Below are positions 46,601-54,202 of a stretch of DNA of 64,000 nt, piece by piece (the first letter of the stretch is position 1; each line of letters opens with the position of its first letter). The stretch covers positions 372,001-436,000 of the forward strand of contig NZ_JNZD01000001.1 in the NCBI RefSeq assembly GCF_000725495.1, read 5' to 3'. The position numbers and the translations under genes were made by a program. Under the pieces are notes generated by a model. It worked only from the letters and a program-made list of their open reading frames with translations, did no database searches and had not been told where the DNA came from. This DNA is from Streptomyces aureus (GTDB lineage: Bacteria; Actinomycetota; Actinomycetes; Streptomycetales; Streptomycetaceae).

Positions 46601-47760
46601 GCGAGATGGTGGAGGACCTGGTTGGCCTCGGGCCACAGCTGGCCCGCGTCGTCGGCGGCGAGCTTGGCGAGCTCTCCGCGCAGCTGGTCGAGGGGGCCGC
46701 GCAGGGAGTGGCCGAGGACGGCGAGCAGCTGGTCGTGCCGGGCGGCCAGCGCCTCGTAGCGGTCCTTCTCGCGCTCGCCGAGCGCCGCGTACCGCTCCTC
46801 GCCGGAGGCGAGTTCCTCCTCGTGGCCCTCGGTCAGCGCGGTGAGCTCGGCGGTGTGCCGCTCGCGCAGCTTCTCCAGCTCGGCGGTGTGCTCCTCGTCG
46901 AGCCGTTCCAGCTCCTCGGCGTGCCGGGTGGCGGCGGCTTCCTTCTCCTCGACCAGGGTGTCGTACGGCCGCCGGTCGGTGAAGGTCATGACGGCGCCGA
47001 CGAGCTGGTCCCCGTCGCGCACCGGAGAGGTCGTCAGGTCGACGGGCACCGGGTCCCCGGACTTCGACCACAGCACCTGCCCGCGCACCCGGTGCTTGCG
47101 CCCGGAGCGCAGGGTGTCGGCGAGCGGCGACTCCGCGTAGGGGAAGGGCTCGCCGTCCGCGCGCGAGTGCAGGATCAGGGTGTGCAGTTCCCTGCCGCCG
47201 AGATCGCTGGCCCGGTAGCCGAGGATCTGGGCGGCGGCAGGGTTCACGAGGACGACCCGTCCGTCGGTGTCCGTCCCGACGACTCCCTCGGCCGCGGCGC
47301 GCAGGATCATCTCGGTCTGGCGCTGCGAACGGGCGAGCTCGGCCTCGGTGTCGACGGTGCCCGACAGGTCGCGCACGACGAGCATGAGGAGCTCGTCGGG
47401 CAGGGGGCCGTAGTTGTCGTAGGCCTGCTGGCCGCTCTCCAGGTTCGCGCTGGTGACCTCGACCGGGAACTCCGAGCCGTCCGTGCGCCGCGCGGTCATC
47501 CGGGTCGGCTTGGTCCGCCCGCGCTCGTCGGTGGAGTCGGGGCGCCGCATGGAGCCGGGGATCAGCCTGGAGTCGAACTCGGGAAGGAGGTCGAGCAGCC
47601 CGCGGCCGACCAGGGCCGTGCCCGGGGTCTCGAAGGCCTCCAGGGCGATCGTGTTCGCGTTGACGACGGTCCCGTTGGCGTTGACCAGGACCAGCGCATC
47701 CGGCAGCGCGTCCAGTATGGCTGCGAGGCGAGCAGCGCCTCGGGATGGCCTGCTGCTCAC
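43612..47760 (-). CDS. Giant hybrid PAS-kinase-like-receiver signalling protein
   Basis: A 1382-residue protein. PAS domains at about 10-130 and 145-265 and a coiled coil (268-345) lead to a HisKA-like segment with His351 in LGHSLRGPL. A degenerate HATPase (about 430-550) follows; its N box is poor. A 600-residue low-complexity Ala/Pro/Gln linker carries seven Arg-rich blocks (590, 626, 660, 721, 758, 869 and 1060) and PAQPV repeats. Two receiver-like domains end it: 1153-1250 with Asp1198 and 1260-1382 with Glu1265/1266, Asp1309 and Thr1339, but the usual Lys is missing. The GTG start follows GGAGG. It may be a scaffold or phospho-acceptor rather than a classic kinase. Confidence 0.8.
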   Translation of the reverse strand: MSSRPSRGAARLAAILDALPDALVLVNANGTVVNANTIALEAFETPGTALVGRGLLDLLPEFDSRLIPGSMRRPDSTDERGRTKPTRMTARRTDGSEFPVEVTSANLESGQQAYDNYGPLPDELLMLVVRDLSGTVDTEAELARSQRQTEMILRAAAEGVVGTDTDGRVVLVNPAAAQILGYRASDLGGRELHTLILHSRADGEPFPYAESPLADTLRSGRKHRVRGQVLWSKSGDPVPVDLTTSPVRDGDQLVGAVMTFTDRRPYDTLVEEKEAAATRHAEELERLDEEHTAELEKLRERHTAELTALTEGHEEELASGEERYAALGEREKDRYEALAARHDQLLAVLGHSLRGPLDQLRGELAKLAADDAGQLWPEANQVLHHLAAGYSRITTLVDNVLGYQRLDAGIDTIFRTNVMLDAVVAAGVEGAIDLIGPGRVQFAVHAPPIEAEVDPQRLARALAHLVADVAGVDATGNAPVSAGGYMDNTVVVAAAQRGEVVRIEVRGPYAGGDPVHEPIVRGIVRAHGGVLQTHEVPGMSGSAYVLEVPIGGGAGAVPLDSVTPVGAEIALAGPVPQQEPEQAPQQSGGRRRARRASTDAFLESEESGESGPQALEAAEATAPTGRRRRRAAEEQAAGEAPAAQERPAEGAEDGSGGTGRRRGRPSPAEGTGEAPAQGGSDPVSEGAVVMAGEHGAGTAAVGSGLGPAVPPQGVPVPVPSGRRARRDGEQNALPAAPAAEQGPDEEDNADEEGRPTGRRRRALAAAAERAAAQETGARTVFALPPAEADRSPEYVRAEAQMQAAQAQAVQAQEAQDRAAQAQAQAAQAQVQAQVALAQQPDGRHDAMGHDPDDDHTPAQPHPVAAPTGRRRARQGTEAVPAQAGAPAQALPAPGVPAQAVPAQPVPAQPVPAQPVPALGQAVPAQGLPAQAVPAAGQPVPSGLPAVAAQPGAAPAAAPAAQPWPDANTTGAGAQPALPAAQAAPSALPPERPAARVAQPLPAEAAPASAPVDPNSTQGRAISVRTLGQGVPFARQVAAAQPGSGVQAPTPPPHGTNGGGRRRKLGTPPEPAADRTESAARALPGAAQAGAGPRRPGTTEGAGRSYAIGAPDENAAEGPEPLDGPGGAVEIADQPHPRPVDDELPPEPLDNPRRLLVWPAPDAGTQQALSDRGYRPVVVNSREEVDAQIAAFPAALFVDPLTGPITRTALQSLRQAAVAAEVPVLVTAGLGQATREAAYGADPAVLLKALAPRDSEQHPPRVLLIEEHAEIALALTATLERRGMQVARASTDEDAVTLAAQMRPNLVVMDLMQVRRRQAGIVDWLRSNGQLNRTPLVVYTAAVDAAELPRLAAGESVLFLAERSTSDEVQERIVDLLARIGTN

Positions 47761-48005
47761 GAGACGCTTCCTCCCTGTTACCGCACCTTGCCGACCGCGG
47801 GGGCCATCTTGCCAACCGGCCCGCGGCGTGTCACGCGAGGGAGTCTACGGGCAGAGGTTGCGCTCGCGATGCCGGATGAGAGGGAGGTCGCACACATATG
47901 AGACGCAGAACCGGCGGAGAACCTGTGACCACGCATTTCACCGAGCGGAACCGTGAGAGCACCGTGAGATCACCGTGACTTCGCCGTGTCCTCGCCGGTT
48001 CTGCG

Positions 48006-48617
48006 CTATGGGCGGGCGGCGGGGAGCACGGGGACGAGGGCGTTCCAGCGGGAGATCTCGCAGCCGTTCGCGCGGTCGTAGCGGGCGTCGACGGGGCGCC
48101 CCGCCCAGGTGCCGGTGACGTGCGCGGTGGCCGGACCGCCGTAGACCATCGTGCACAGGGCGTCCGGCGGGACCGGGGCGAAGGTGTCCTTGCCCCAGGT
48201 GGTCATCCGGTCCAGCCGGTCGCAGGCCTCCGCCGGGTGCGGATGGGTGCCGCCGGCGGGGTGGCAGACCAGCTCGAACGTCCCGTCCGCGCCGCCGCCC
48301 ACGCCGGTGACCGTCACGGTCAGCCGGTCGGAGGAGTCCTCCGGACGGGCCGGCGGGGGCATGAGGGCCGGCCGGGCGAGGCCGTACGCGGCGAGGGCGG
48401 CCCGCGCCGCGCCGCCCGGCGTCCCGGCGGAGAACAACGACGGCCGTCCGGCGGACCCGCCGTCCGGCCCGGAGGCGGACGTCCCGGGTACGGGGGCGAC
48501 GGGGACGACCGGGGTGGCACCGGGGGCGTCGAAGAAGGTGCCGGCGGCGGCGCCGGGCACCCAGGAGAGCGCGGCGGTGGCGGACACGGCGGCGGTGAGG
48601 AGCAGTCGGCGCAACAT
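48006..48617 (-). CDS. Subtilisin-inhibitor (SSI) family protein
   Basis: A 203-residue secreted protein with signal peptide RRLLLTAAVSATAALS and a 60-residue Gly/Pro-rich spacer. The C-terminal 115 residues are the SSI fold: LTVTVTGVGGGADGTFELVC, paired Cys residues, and the reactive loop ALCTMVYGG, then GTWAGRPVDARYDRANGCEI. A Met sits at the probable P1 site as in classic SSI, predicting inhibition of subtilisin-like proteases. The long N-terminal spacer is unusual for SSI. It stands alone after the giant signalling gene. Confidence 0.85.
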   Translation of the reverse strand: MLRRLLLTAAVSATAALSWVPGAAAGTFFDAPGATPVVPVAPVPGTSASGPDGGSAGRPSLFSAGTPGGAARAALAAYGLARPALMPPPARPEDSSDRLTVTVTGVGGGADGTFELVCHPAGGTHPHPAEACDRLDRMTTWGKDTFAPVPPDALCTMVYGGPATAHVTGTWAGRPVDARYDRANGCEISRWNALVPVLPAARP

Positions 48618-48774
48618 GCCCTGCTCAACGCGGGGCGACCCGCCTGGTTGCGCACCCGTCCGGGCTTTGCGATGTGGTGCATTCGCCTAGTACCGTGGGG
48701 GGCGATTGGTGACAGGCCGCTCGGCTGTGTCATCATCTGCACGCACCACTCGCGCTCGCGTGAGGGGTTGTGCG

Positions 48775-48865
48775 GGAGGCGTCGCCTAGTCCGGTCTATG
48801 GCGCCGCACTGCTAATGCGGTTTGGGACTTACATCCCATCGAGGGTTCAAATCCCTCCGCCTCCG
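48775..48865 (+). tRNA. tRNA-Ser(GCU), second isoacceptor
   Basis: A 91-nt class II cloverleaf. GGAGGCG pairs with CGCCTCC. The anticodon stem CCGCA/TGCGG encloses CTGCTAA, anticodon GCT. The variable arm TGGGA...TCCCA is long, and the T loop reads TTCAAAT. The discriminator is G. Its body is quite different from the tRNA-Ser(GCU) at 9289, so the two are not recent duplicates. Confidence 0.93.
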
Positions 48866-48875
48866 CGCGAAGATC

Positions 48876-48906
48876 CGAAACCCCGGTCCAGTGGACCGGG
48901 GTTTCG
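48876..48906 (+). terminator. Terminator after tRNA-Ser(GCU)
   Basis: cgaaaccccggtcc (48876-48889) and ggaccggggtttcg (48893-48906) form a perfect 14-bp stem with a three-base loop. Confidence 0.88.
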
Positions 48907-49011
48907 GCGTTCCAGGACTCCGCGGGGTCCGCCGTCCGCACCCGCCCCCGGCCGGCCCGCAACCGCCCCGAAGGACGTTTTCGCAGGTCACAAGGGGTGG
49001 GGGGAATGGAT

Positions 49012-49040
49012 TTCACATGGCGGCGGCAGTCATGTAATGT
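49012..49040 (+). promoter_or_regulatory. Promoter of tRNA-Arg(ACG)
   Basis: TTCACA (49012-49017), a 17-base spacer and TAATGT (49035-49040) fit the sigma-70 type pattern. The tRNA begins 65 bases downstream. Confidence 0.6.
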
Positions 49041-49104
49041 TCTTCCTGTCGCCGCGAGCGGGGCAAAAGCCCGGGGAGCGAAGACGGAAGTAAAAACAGA
49101 ACAA

Positions 49105-49177
49105 GCACTCGTAGCTTAACGGATAGAGCATCTGACTACGGATCAGAAGGTTGCAGGTTCGAATCCTGCCGAGTGCA
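49105..49177 (+). tRNA. tRNA-Arg(ACG)
   Basis: A 73-nt cloverleaf. GCACTCG pairs with CGAGTGC, the anticodon loop CTACGGA carries ACG, the T arm is TGCAGG-TTCGAAT-CCTGC(C), and the discriminator is A. Confidence 0.96.
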
Positions 49178-49184
49178 CACAGAT

Positions 49185-49219
49185 CGAAGGCCCCGCCGGT
49201 TGAACCGGCGGGGCCTTCG
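49185..49219 (+). terminator. Terminator after tRNA-Arg
   Basis: cgaaggccccgccgg (49185-49199), loop ttgaa and ccggcggggccttcg (49205-49219) form a perfect 15-bp stem eight bases after the tRNA. Confidence 0.9.
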
Positions 49220-49298
49220 GCGTTGCGGGACGGATCAACGCCCCGCGAACCGTGAGTGGTTCGAGGGGCGGGATCCGGAGCCGGGCGGACGAGCCGGA

Positions 49299-50834
49299 TC
49301 AGGGGCGCGGGTCCTCCCGGACCCATCGGCGATCCGTGCCGTTGTAGATGTAGCGCGGCAGGGCGGCTGTCGCGGCCGTGCGGAAGGGACGGCCGTGGTC
49401 GTCGATCCGGATGGTCCCGGTCCTGCCCTGTGAGGACCAGTCGAGGTCGAGGTACCAGTCGCAGGCGCAGTGCTCCGTCTCCGCCGTGACCATCAGGACC
49501 TCCGGGTCGTCCACGGAGACCCGGTACGGCAGGCGCCGCGCCGGCAGGATCGTGTCGCCCCTGCTTCCCGGCACCGCCCGGGCGATGGGGACGCGCTTGT
49601 CGAGGTGCACGTCGAAGGAACGGGGCGTGAGGCCGCCGCCGCATCCCGCGGAGGTGTCGTAGACGTAGGCTCCGCCGCTCGGGGCCGCGGAGCGGCGCAC
49701 GACCCGGACGTGCAGGTCCTCCAGGACCACGGCCGCGGACGTGCGTCCCTGCACCGCGACGCGCACGATCGTCTGCCCGCCGTGCACCGCGTCCTGGGCG
49801 TTCGCCCACACCTCGGCGTCCTCGGCGGTCGGCGGCGGCGGGACCTGCCGCGGGGGTTTGTCGATGATGTAGTCGTGGCCGCAGTCGTCCGTCCACATGT
49901 GGGAGTTCACGGTCCAGGTGAACGGGGCGGCCGGGGAGGACGGCTGTGCGGAGGTGGTTGCGGGCGACGCCGACGGTCCGTCCTGCGCGGAGGCCCCGCC
50001 GCCGGGCGTGCCCGAGGTCCCGAGACCGGGCAGTCCCGGGAACCCGGAGAACGCCGACAGCCCCGCGGCCGTCAGCAGCAGCACGGTGGCGAGCACCCCG
50101 GACACGACGGCCGGACGCCGCCGGTACCAGGCGCGGGAGCGTGCGGCCGGCTCGCCGGTGCCTCCGGGCGGTGCGGAGCTCGGCCCGGACGGGGAGTTCG
50201 GATCCGGGGTGGCGTGCGCGGTCGCGGGGGACGGGGCCGGTGCCTCCGACGGGGATGTCATGGACTGGGCGTTCTGCGGCGACGGTTCGGACGGTGTGGC
50301 CGGCCGGGAAGGTGCGGTCGTCGTGGCCCCTGCCGACGTCGTGGCCGGGGCGGGTGTTGCCGTGAGGGGGGTGGGGGAGGCCGAGGAGGCGGGCGTCGTG
50401 CCGGGCCCGGGTGTCCGCCCCGGTTCAGGGGTTCCGCCGGAGCCCGCCGTGCCGCCCGTCGGACCCACCGGACCACCTGCCGGTCCCACCGGACCACCTG
50501 CCGGTCCCGCGTTGCCGCCCGTCCGTACCGCCGGATCGTTGGCGGGAGGCGTGCGACGCGCCCCCGACCCGGACGGCCGGGACCGGCGCCGTTCCGCGAC
50601 CGCCAGGATCCACAGCCGGTGCAACTCCACGCGCTCCTGCCGCGAGGCCGCACACAGCGCGGCGAACCGCTCCACCACGGCGAAGTCCAGCGGCACCGCC
50701 TCGCCCGCGCAATAGCGGTGCAGCGTGGAGGCGTTCATGTCCAGGCGCCGGGCGAGAGCCGCGTAGCTGCGATCCGTACGGGTCTTGAGGCGCGCCAGCA
50801 GCTCCGCGAACCTCGTCACGTCGTCGTCGGCCAC
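49299..50834 (-). CDS. Transmembrane helix-turn-helix protein
   Basis: The 511-residue protein has an N-terminal XRE-type HTH (about 1-70; SYAALARRLDMNASTLHRYC). A 200-residue Pro/Thr/Ala/Gly linker with GGPVGP repeats leads to one helix (about 268-290, VVSGVLATVLLLTAAGLSAF). A second low-complexity spacer and an external domain of about 165 residues follow. That domain has Cys residues in TDDCGHDYII, SAGCGGG and EHCACDW and may bind a ligand or protein. The layout of cytoplasmic DNA-binding plus external sensor resembles one-component membrane regulators. The GTG at 50834 starts just before the HTH; no ribosome site is obvious. Confidence 0.78.
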   Translation of the reverse strand: MADDDVTRFAELLARLKTRTDRSYAALARRLDMNASTLHRYCAGEAVPLDFAVVERFAALCAASRQERVELHRLWILAVAERRRSRPSGSGARRTPPANDPAVRTGGNAGPAGGPVGPAGGPVGPTGGTAGSGGTPEPGRTPGPGTTPASSASPTPLTATPAPATTSAGATTTAPSRPATPSEPSPQNAQSMTSPSEAPAPSPATAHATPDPNSPSGPSSAPPGGTGEPAARSRAWYRRRPAVVSGVLATVLLLTAAGLSAFSGFPGLPGLGTSGTPGGGASAQDGPSASPATTSAQPSSPAAPFTWTVNSHMWTDDCGHDYIIDKPPRQVPPPPTAEDAEVWANAQDAVHGGQTIVRVAVQGRTSAAVVLEDLHVRVVRRSAAPSGGAYVYDTSAGCGGGLTPRSFDVHLDKRVPIARAVPGSRGDTILPARRLPYRVSVDDPEVLMVTAETEHCACDWYLDLDWSSQGRTGTIRIDDHGRPFRTAATAALPRYIYNGTDRRWVREDPRP

Positions 50835-51157
50835 CGCCCGTGCCCCCCCCCGCTCGTTTCCGTCCCGTCCCGTCCCGGGACGGCATCCCAGGCACTCTCT
50901 GTCCTTGCACGTCAACAGCCCTGGGATGGTTCCACCGTTGCGGATCCGGCGGCAGTGATTGCCGTCGTCCGCGGGGGCCGCCGATGCTCTTGGTGTCGCC
51001 CCCCAGCGGTACGGCCCCACCGGCCGGCCCGTTCAGCGGAGGGGCGTCCACACCACCGACTCGTCCACGGGGACACCCCTGCCCGGACGCACCCCCGACG
51101 GGGGCGCCGGGCGGGTCCGTACGACGACGTCCACCGATCAGGAACGAGGGACACGCA

Positions 51158-51667
51158 ATGCACGGCAACACCTCTGGAGCCCGCGGCCTCCGTCGTATCG
51201 CGGCCGTCGCCGCCGGCCTCGCGCTCGGCCTCGGGCTCGGCGTCTCGGCCCACGCCTCCCAGCCCGCCGCGCCGCAGCGCGCCTCGGTGGCGGCCGCCGC
51301 CCCGGCCAAGACCGTGAGCGGCCGCACCGGTGACGGACTGACCGGCATCGCCGACTTCTACGGCGCCTACATCGACGCCCAGAACGACTCCGGCCCGGCC
51401 ACCCCGATGATGAAGGCCCTGCGTTCCCACTACCTGGACCCCGCGCTCGGCAGGCAGCTCGCGTCCTGGGAGCGCACCAACCACGCCGACGGCGTCCTGC
51501 GCGCCCAGAGCATCCCCGCCCGCTGGTCGGTGACGGAGAAGGGGCGGAGCAAGGGCGACGCCGTCGAGGCGGTCGTCACCCTGACCTGGGAACACGGCGC
51601 CCCCGTCAAGCTCTCGGTCGTCATGAACCCCCAGCACCGCATCGTCAAGATCGCCGCCGCCCGGTAG
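51158..51667 (+). CDS. Secreted hypothetical protein
   Basis: A 169-residue protein with a signal peptide (RRIAAVAAGLALGLGLGVSA, cleavage near HAS-Q). The mature domain begins about residue 55: GLTGIADFYGAYIDAQNDSG, then LRSHYLDPALGRQLASWERT and the strand-rich AVVTLTWEHGAPVKLSVVMN. It looks like a small single-domain fold of NTF2/cystatin-like type, but no family is certain. GAGGG lies eight bases before the ATG. It is divergent from the transmembrane HTH gene and could be a partner or target. Confidence 0.68.
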   Translation: MHGNTSGARGLRRIAAVAAGLALGLGLGVSAHASQPAAPQRASVAAAAPAKTVSGRTGDGLTGIADFYGAYIDAQNDSGPATPMMKALRSHYLDPALGRQLASWERTNHADGVLRAQSIPARWSVTEKGRSKGDAVEAVVTLTWEHGAPVKLSVVMNPQHRIVKIAAAR

Positions 51668-51750
51668 CCGGGGGCGGTGGCGGGCCCGTACGTCCCCGGA
51701 CGTTGCCGCGGGCCGGACGGCCTGTCGGTGGGGTCCTCTACTGTCGGAGT

Positions 51751-52638
51751 GTGCGGCGGGTGTGGACGTGTTCCGGGGTGCGGTGGTCGGGGGAAGGACC
51801 CGTGCTCGTGTGGAGCGGGGGGCGGACGAGTCCGCTGGTCCCGGGGCGGCGGGTCGCGTTCGGTGTCGTGGACGGGGGTGTGCGGACCTGCGTGGGGGCG
51901 CGGGGGAACGCGTGCCCCGTGCGGGCCGTCGTGTCGCCGCGCGGTACGGGGGCGCGGTGCGAGGAGTGCGCACGGCTGGACCGGGCGCACTCCGTGGCCG
52001 CCGACACGCTCGCCGACGACCCGCGCCCGTACCGCGTGTACCTCGCGTGGTTCGGGCCCGGCATGGTCAAGGTCGGTATCACCCGGGCCGAACGGGGGTC
52101 GGCCCGGTTGATGGAGCAGGGCGCCGTCGCCTTCAGCTGGCTCGGACAGGGCCCGCTGATGGCGGCGCGCCGGACCGAGGAGCTGTTGCGGGCCGCGCTC
52201 GGGGTGCCGGACCGCATTCCGTACGCCGACAAGCGGGCCGTGCGGACGGCGCTGCCGGAGGCCGGGGAGCGCCTCGCCGAGCTCCGGGACCTGCACGAAC
52301 GCGCGGGGCGCCTCGACGGCTGGCCGGAGTCGCTCGCGCGCGCCCCCTTCGAGCCCGTCGACCACACCGGCCTGTTCGGGCTCGCCGGGCTGCCGCCCAC
52401 GCGCGGGGTGGTGCGCGAACTGGCCGCGGGCGGCGCGGTGAGCGGAGAGCTGTGCGGGGCCGCGGGCCCGGACCTCCATCTGCTCACCGGGCGCGGAGCC
52501 GTCGTCCTCGACACGCGGCTCATGACGGGGTGGGAGCTGACCGGAGCCGGGGCCGCGAACGGGGCCCGGGACCCCGGAATCACCTTTCCCGTACGGGAGG
52601 TGTCCGCGGACCCCGGTGTCCAGGACGGTCTCTTCTGA
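51751..52638 (+). CDS. DUF2797 family protein
   Basis: A 295-residue protein. The N-terminal part has a Cys set (RTCVGARGNACPV, RCEECARLD), probably a zinc site. YRVYLAWFGPGMVKVGITR follows, a segment resembling the GIY-YIG-like strand of the DUF2797 family. Its function is unknown. The GTG at 51751 lies six bases after TACTGT, so the mRNA may be leaderless; the open frame runs 16 codons further up. No co-transcribed partner is evident. Confidence 0.78.
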   Translation: MRRVWTCSGVRWSGEGPVLVWSGGRTSPLVPGRRVAFGVVDGGVRTCVGARGNACPVRAVVSPRGTGARCEECARLDRAHSVAADTLADDPRPYRVYLAWFGPGMVKVGITRAERGSARLMEQGAVAFSWLGQGPLMAARRTEELLRAALGVPDRIPYADKRAVRTALPEAGERLAELRDLHERAGRLDGWPESLARAPFEPVDHTGLFGLAGLPPTRGVVRELAAGGAVSGELCGAAGPDLHLLTGRGAVVLDTRLMTGWELTGAGAANGARDPGITFPVREVSADPGVQDGLF

Positions 52639-52770
52639 CCCGGGAGCCGGGCGGGTGCACTCGGGGAGCGGCCGCGGAGCCGGCCCCGATGGTCAAGACT
52701 TCGATCCCTTTCGGATCCCGTTCGGAAAGGCGCTGGACGGCAAGGGATCACCGGAAGGAGAGTGGCGGAC

Positions 52771-53121
52771 ATGAGCGATCATTCCGATGTTCCTGTCGCG
52801 GCCCACGAGCCGCCCTACTACGTCGCCGTGTTCACCTCCCTTCGCAGGGAGGAGGACGCCGGGTACGGCGAGACGGCCGACCGGATGGAAGAACTGGTGA
52901 AGGAGATCCCCGGCTATCTGGGGATGGACCACGCCCGGACTCCCGGCGGACTGGCCATCACCGTCGGGTACTTCCGGGACGAGGCGGCGATCAAGGAGTG
53001 GGGCGCGCACGCCGAGCACCGGACGGCCCAGCGGCGCGGCCGCAGCGACTGGTACGAGCGGTACAGCCTGCACATCGCCAAGGTCGAGCGGAGCCAAGGG
53101 TTCGAGCGTGCCGGGGACTGA
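52771..53121 (+). CDS. Antibiotic-biosynthesis-monooxygenase (ABM) fold protein
   Basis: A 116-residue ferredoxin-like alpha/beta protein. After a short acidic lead, YYVAVFTSLRREEDAGYGET and GYLGMDHARTPGGLAITVGY, then FRDEAAIKEWGAHAEHRTAQ match the ABM family. Members are small heme-degrading or quinone-forming enzymes. ATG at 52771 was chosen because AAGGAG lies ten bases before it; a GTG at 52762 is possible. It overlaps the amidohydrolase gene by 14 bp. Confidence 0.82.
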   Translation: MSDHSDVPVAAHEPPYYVAVFTSLRREEDAGYGETADRMEELVKEIPGYLGMDHARTPGGLAITVGYFRDEAAIKEWGAHAEHRTAQRRGRSDWYERYSLHIAKVERSQGFERAGD

Positions 53122-54091
53122 GCGGGAGGACGAGGGCGCACCTCCGCCCGCCGGGGCGGCCGGGACAGGCTCGCGTCCGCCCGCCGGCCCGGCCGGGCAA
53201 GCGGGAAGCGGGCCCGACGAGGCGCGGGAGGTGCGGGCCTTCTGGGAGGGGCTCGGGCTCCCCGGACTCGTCGACGTCCACACGCACTTCATGCCCGAGC
53301 GGGTGCTGCGCAAGGTGTGGGACTACTTCGACGGACTCGGTGACCTCACCGGCGGCATCGAGTGGCCCATCGCCTACCGCGCGGACGAGGACGAACGCCT
53401 GGCGCTGATCCGCGGGTTCGGGGTGCGCGCCTTCACCGCGATGCTCTACCCGCACAAGCCCGGCATGGCCGCGTGGCTCAACTCCTGGGCCGTCGGCTTC
53501 GCCCGCCGCACCCCGGACTGCCTGCACACCTCGACCCTGTTCCCCGAGGCGGGAGTCGAGGAGTACGTGCGCGAGGCGATCGAGGCGGGCACGCGCGTCT
53601 TCAAGGCGCACGTTCAGGTGGGGGCGTACGACCCTGCGGACGAACTCCTGGACGCGGCATGGGGGTTGATCTCCGAGGCGGAGATCCCCGTGGTGATCCA
53701 CTGCGGATCGGGACCCTCGCCCGGCAAGTACACCGGCCCGGGCCCGGCCGCCGCCGTCCTGCACCGGCACCCCCGGCTGCGCCTCGTCTTCGCGCACATG
53801 GGCATGCCCGAGTACGAGGACTTCCTCGCCCTCGCCGGGCGCTACGACGGAGTGCGGCTCGACACGACCATGGCGTTCACCGACTTCAGCGAACGCCTGG
53901 CGCCGTTCCCGCCGGGACTGCTGCCCCGCCTCGCGGACCTCGGGGACCGGGTGCTCCTCGGCACGGACTTCCCGAACATCCCCTACCCGTACGTCCACCA
54001 GCTGCACGCGCTGGAACGGCTCGGGCTCGGGGACGACTGGCTGCGGGCGGTCTGCCACGACAACGGAGCCAGGCTCTTCGGCCTCCGCTGA
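53108..54091 (+). CDS. Amidohydrolase family protein
   Basis: A 327-residue metal-dependent TIM-barrel hydrolase of the amidohydrolase-2/ACMSD-like type. A disordered 50-residue N-terminus precedes DVHTHFMP (first metal HxH). Further ligands are Lys in TRVFKAHVQ, His in VVIHCGSGP, His in VFAHMGMP and Asp in LLGTDFPN. GTG at 53108 overlaps the monooxygenase gene by 14 bp, so both are translated together and may act on one substrate. The substrate is unknown. Confidence 0.85.
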   Translation: MPGTEREDEGAPPPAGAAGTGSRPPAGPAGQAGSGPDEAREVRAFWEGLGLPGLVDVHTHFMPERVLRKVWDYFDGLGDLTGGIEWPIAYRADEDERLALIRGFGVRAFTAMLYPHKPGMAAWLNSWAVGFARRTPDCLHTSTLFPEAGVEEYVREAIEAGTRVFKAHVQVGAYDPADELLDAAWGLISEAEIPVVIHCGSGPSPGKYTGPGPAAAVLHRHPRLRLVFAHMGMPEYEDFLALAGRYDGVRLDTTMAFTDFSERLAPFPPGLLPRLADLGDRVLLGTDFPNIPYPYVHQLHALERLGLGDDWLRAVCHDNGARLFGLR

Positions 54092-54116
54092 CGCCGGCCA
54101 AGGGAGTACCCAGGAG

Positions 54117-54159
54117 TTTCCTGAGAGGCACCTGTGCGTTTCTCAGGAAAATCACAGGT
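54117..54159. promoter_or_regulatory. Interleaved inverted repeats before the response regulator
   Basis: TTTCCTGAGA (54117-54126) is inverted as TCTCAGGAAA (54141-54150), and ACCTGTG (54130-54136) as CACAGGT (54153-54159). The two pairs interlock. They lie 44-86 bases before the regulator start and could be an operator or a folded leader. Confidence 0.6.
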
Positions 54160-54202
54160 TGCCGAAAGGATGCTCTCAGCGGCGCCCGACAAGGTGTCCG
54201 CT

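Noticed and set aside
43960..47901. A 1313-codon open frame on the plus strand
   Set aside because: It is antisense to the hybrid signalling gene, has no domain and reflects the GC-rich codon pattern.
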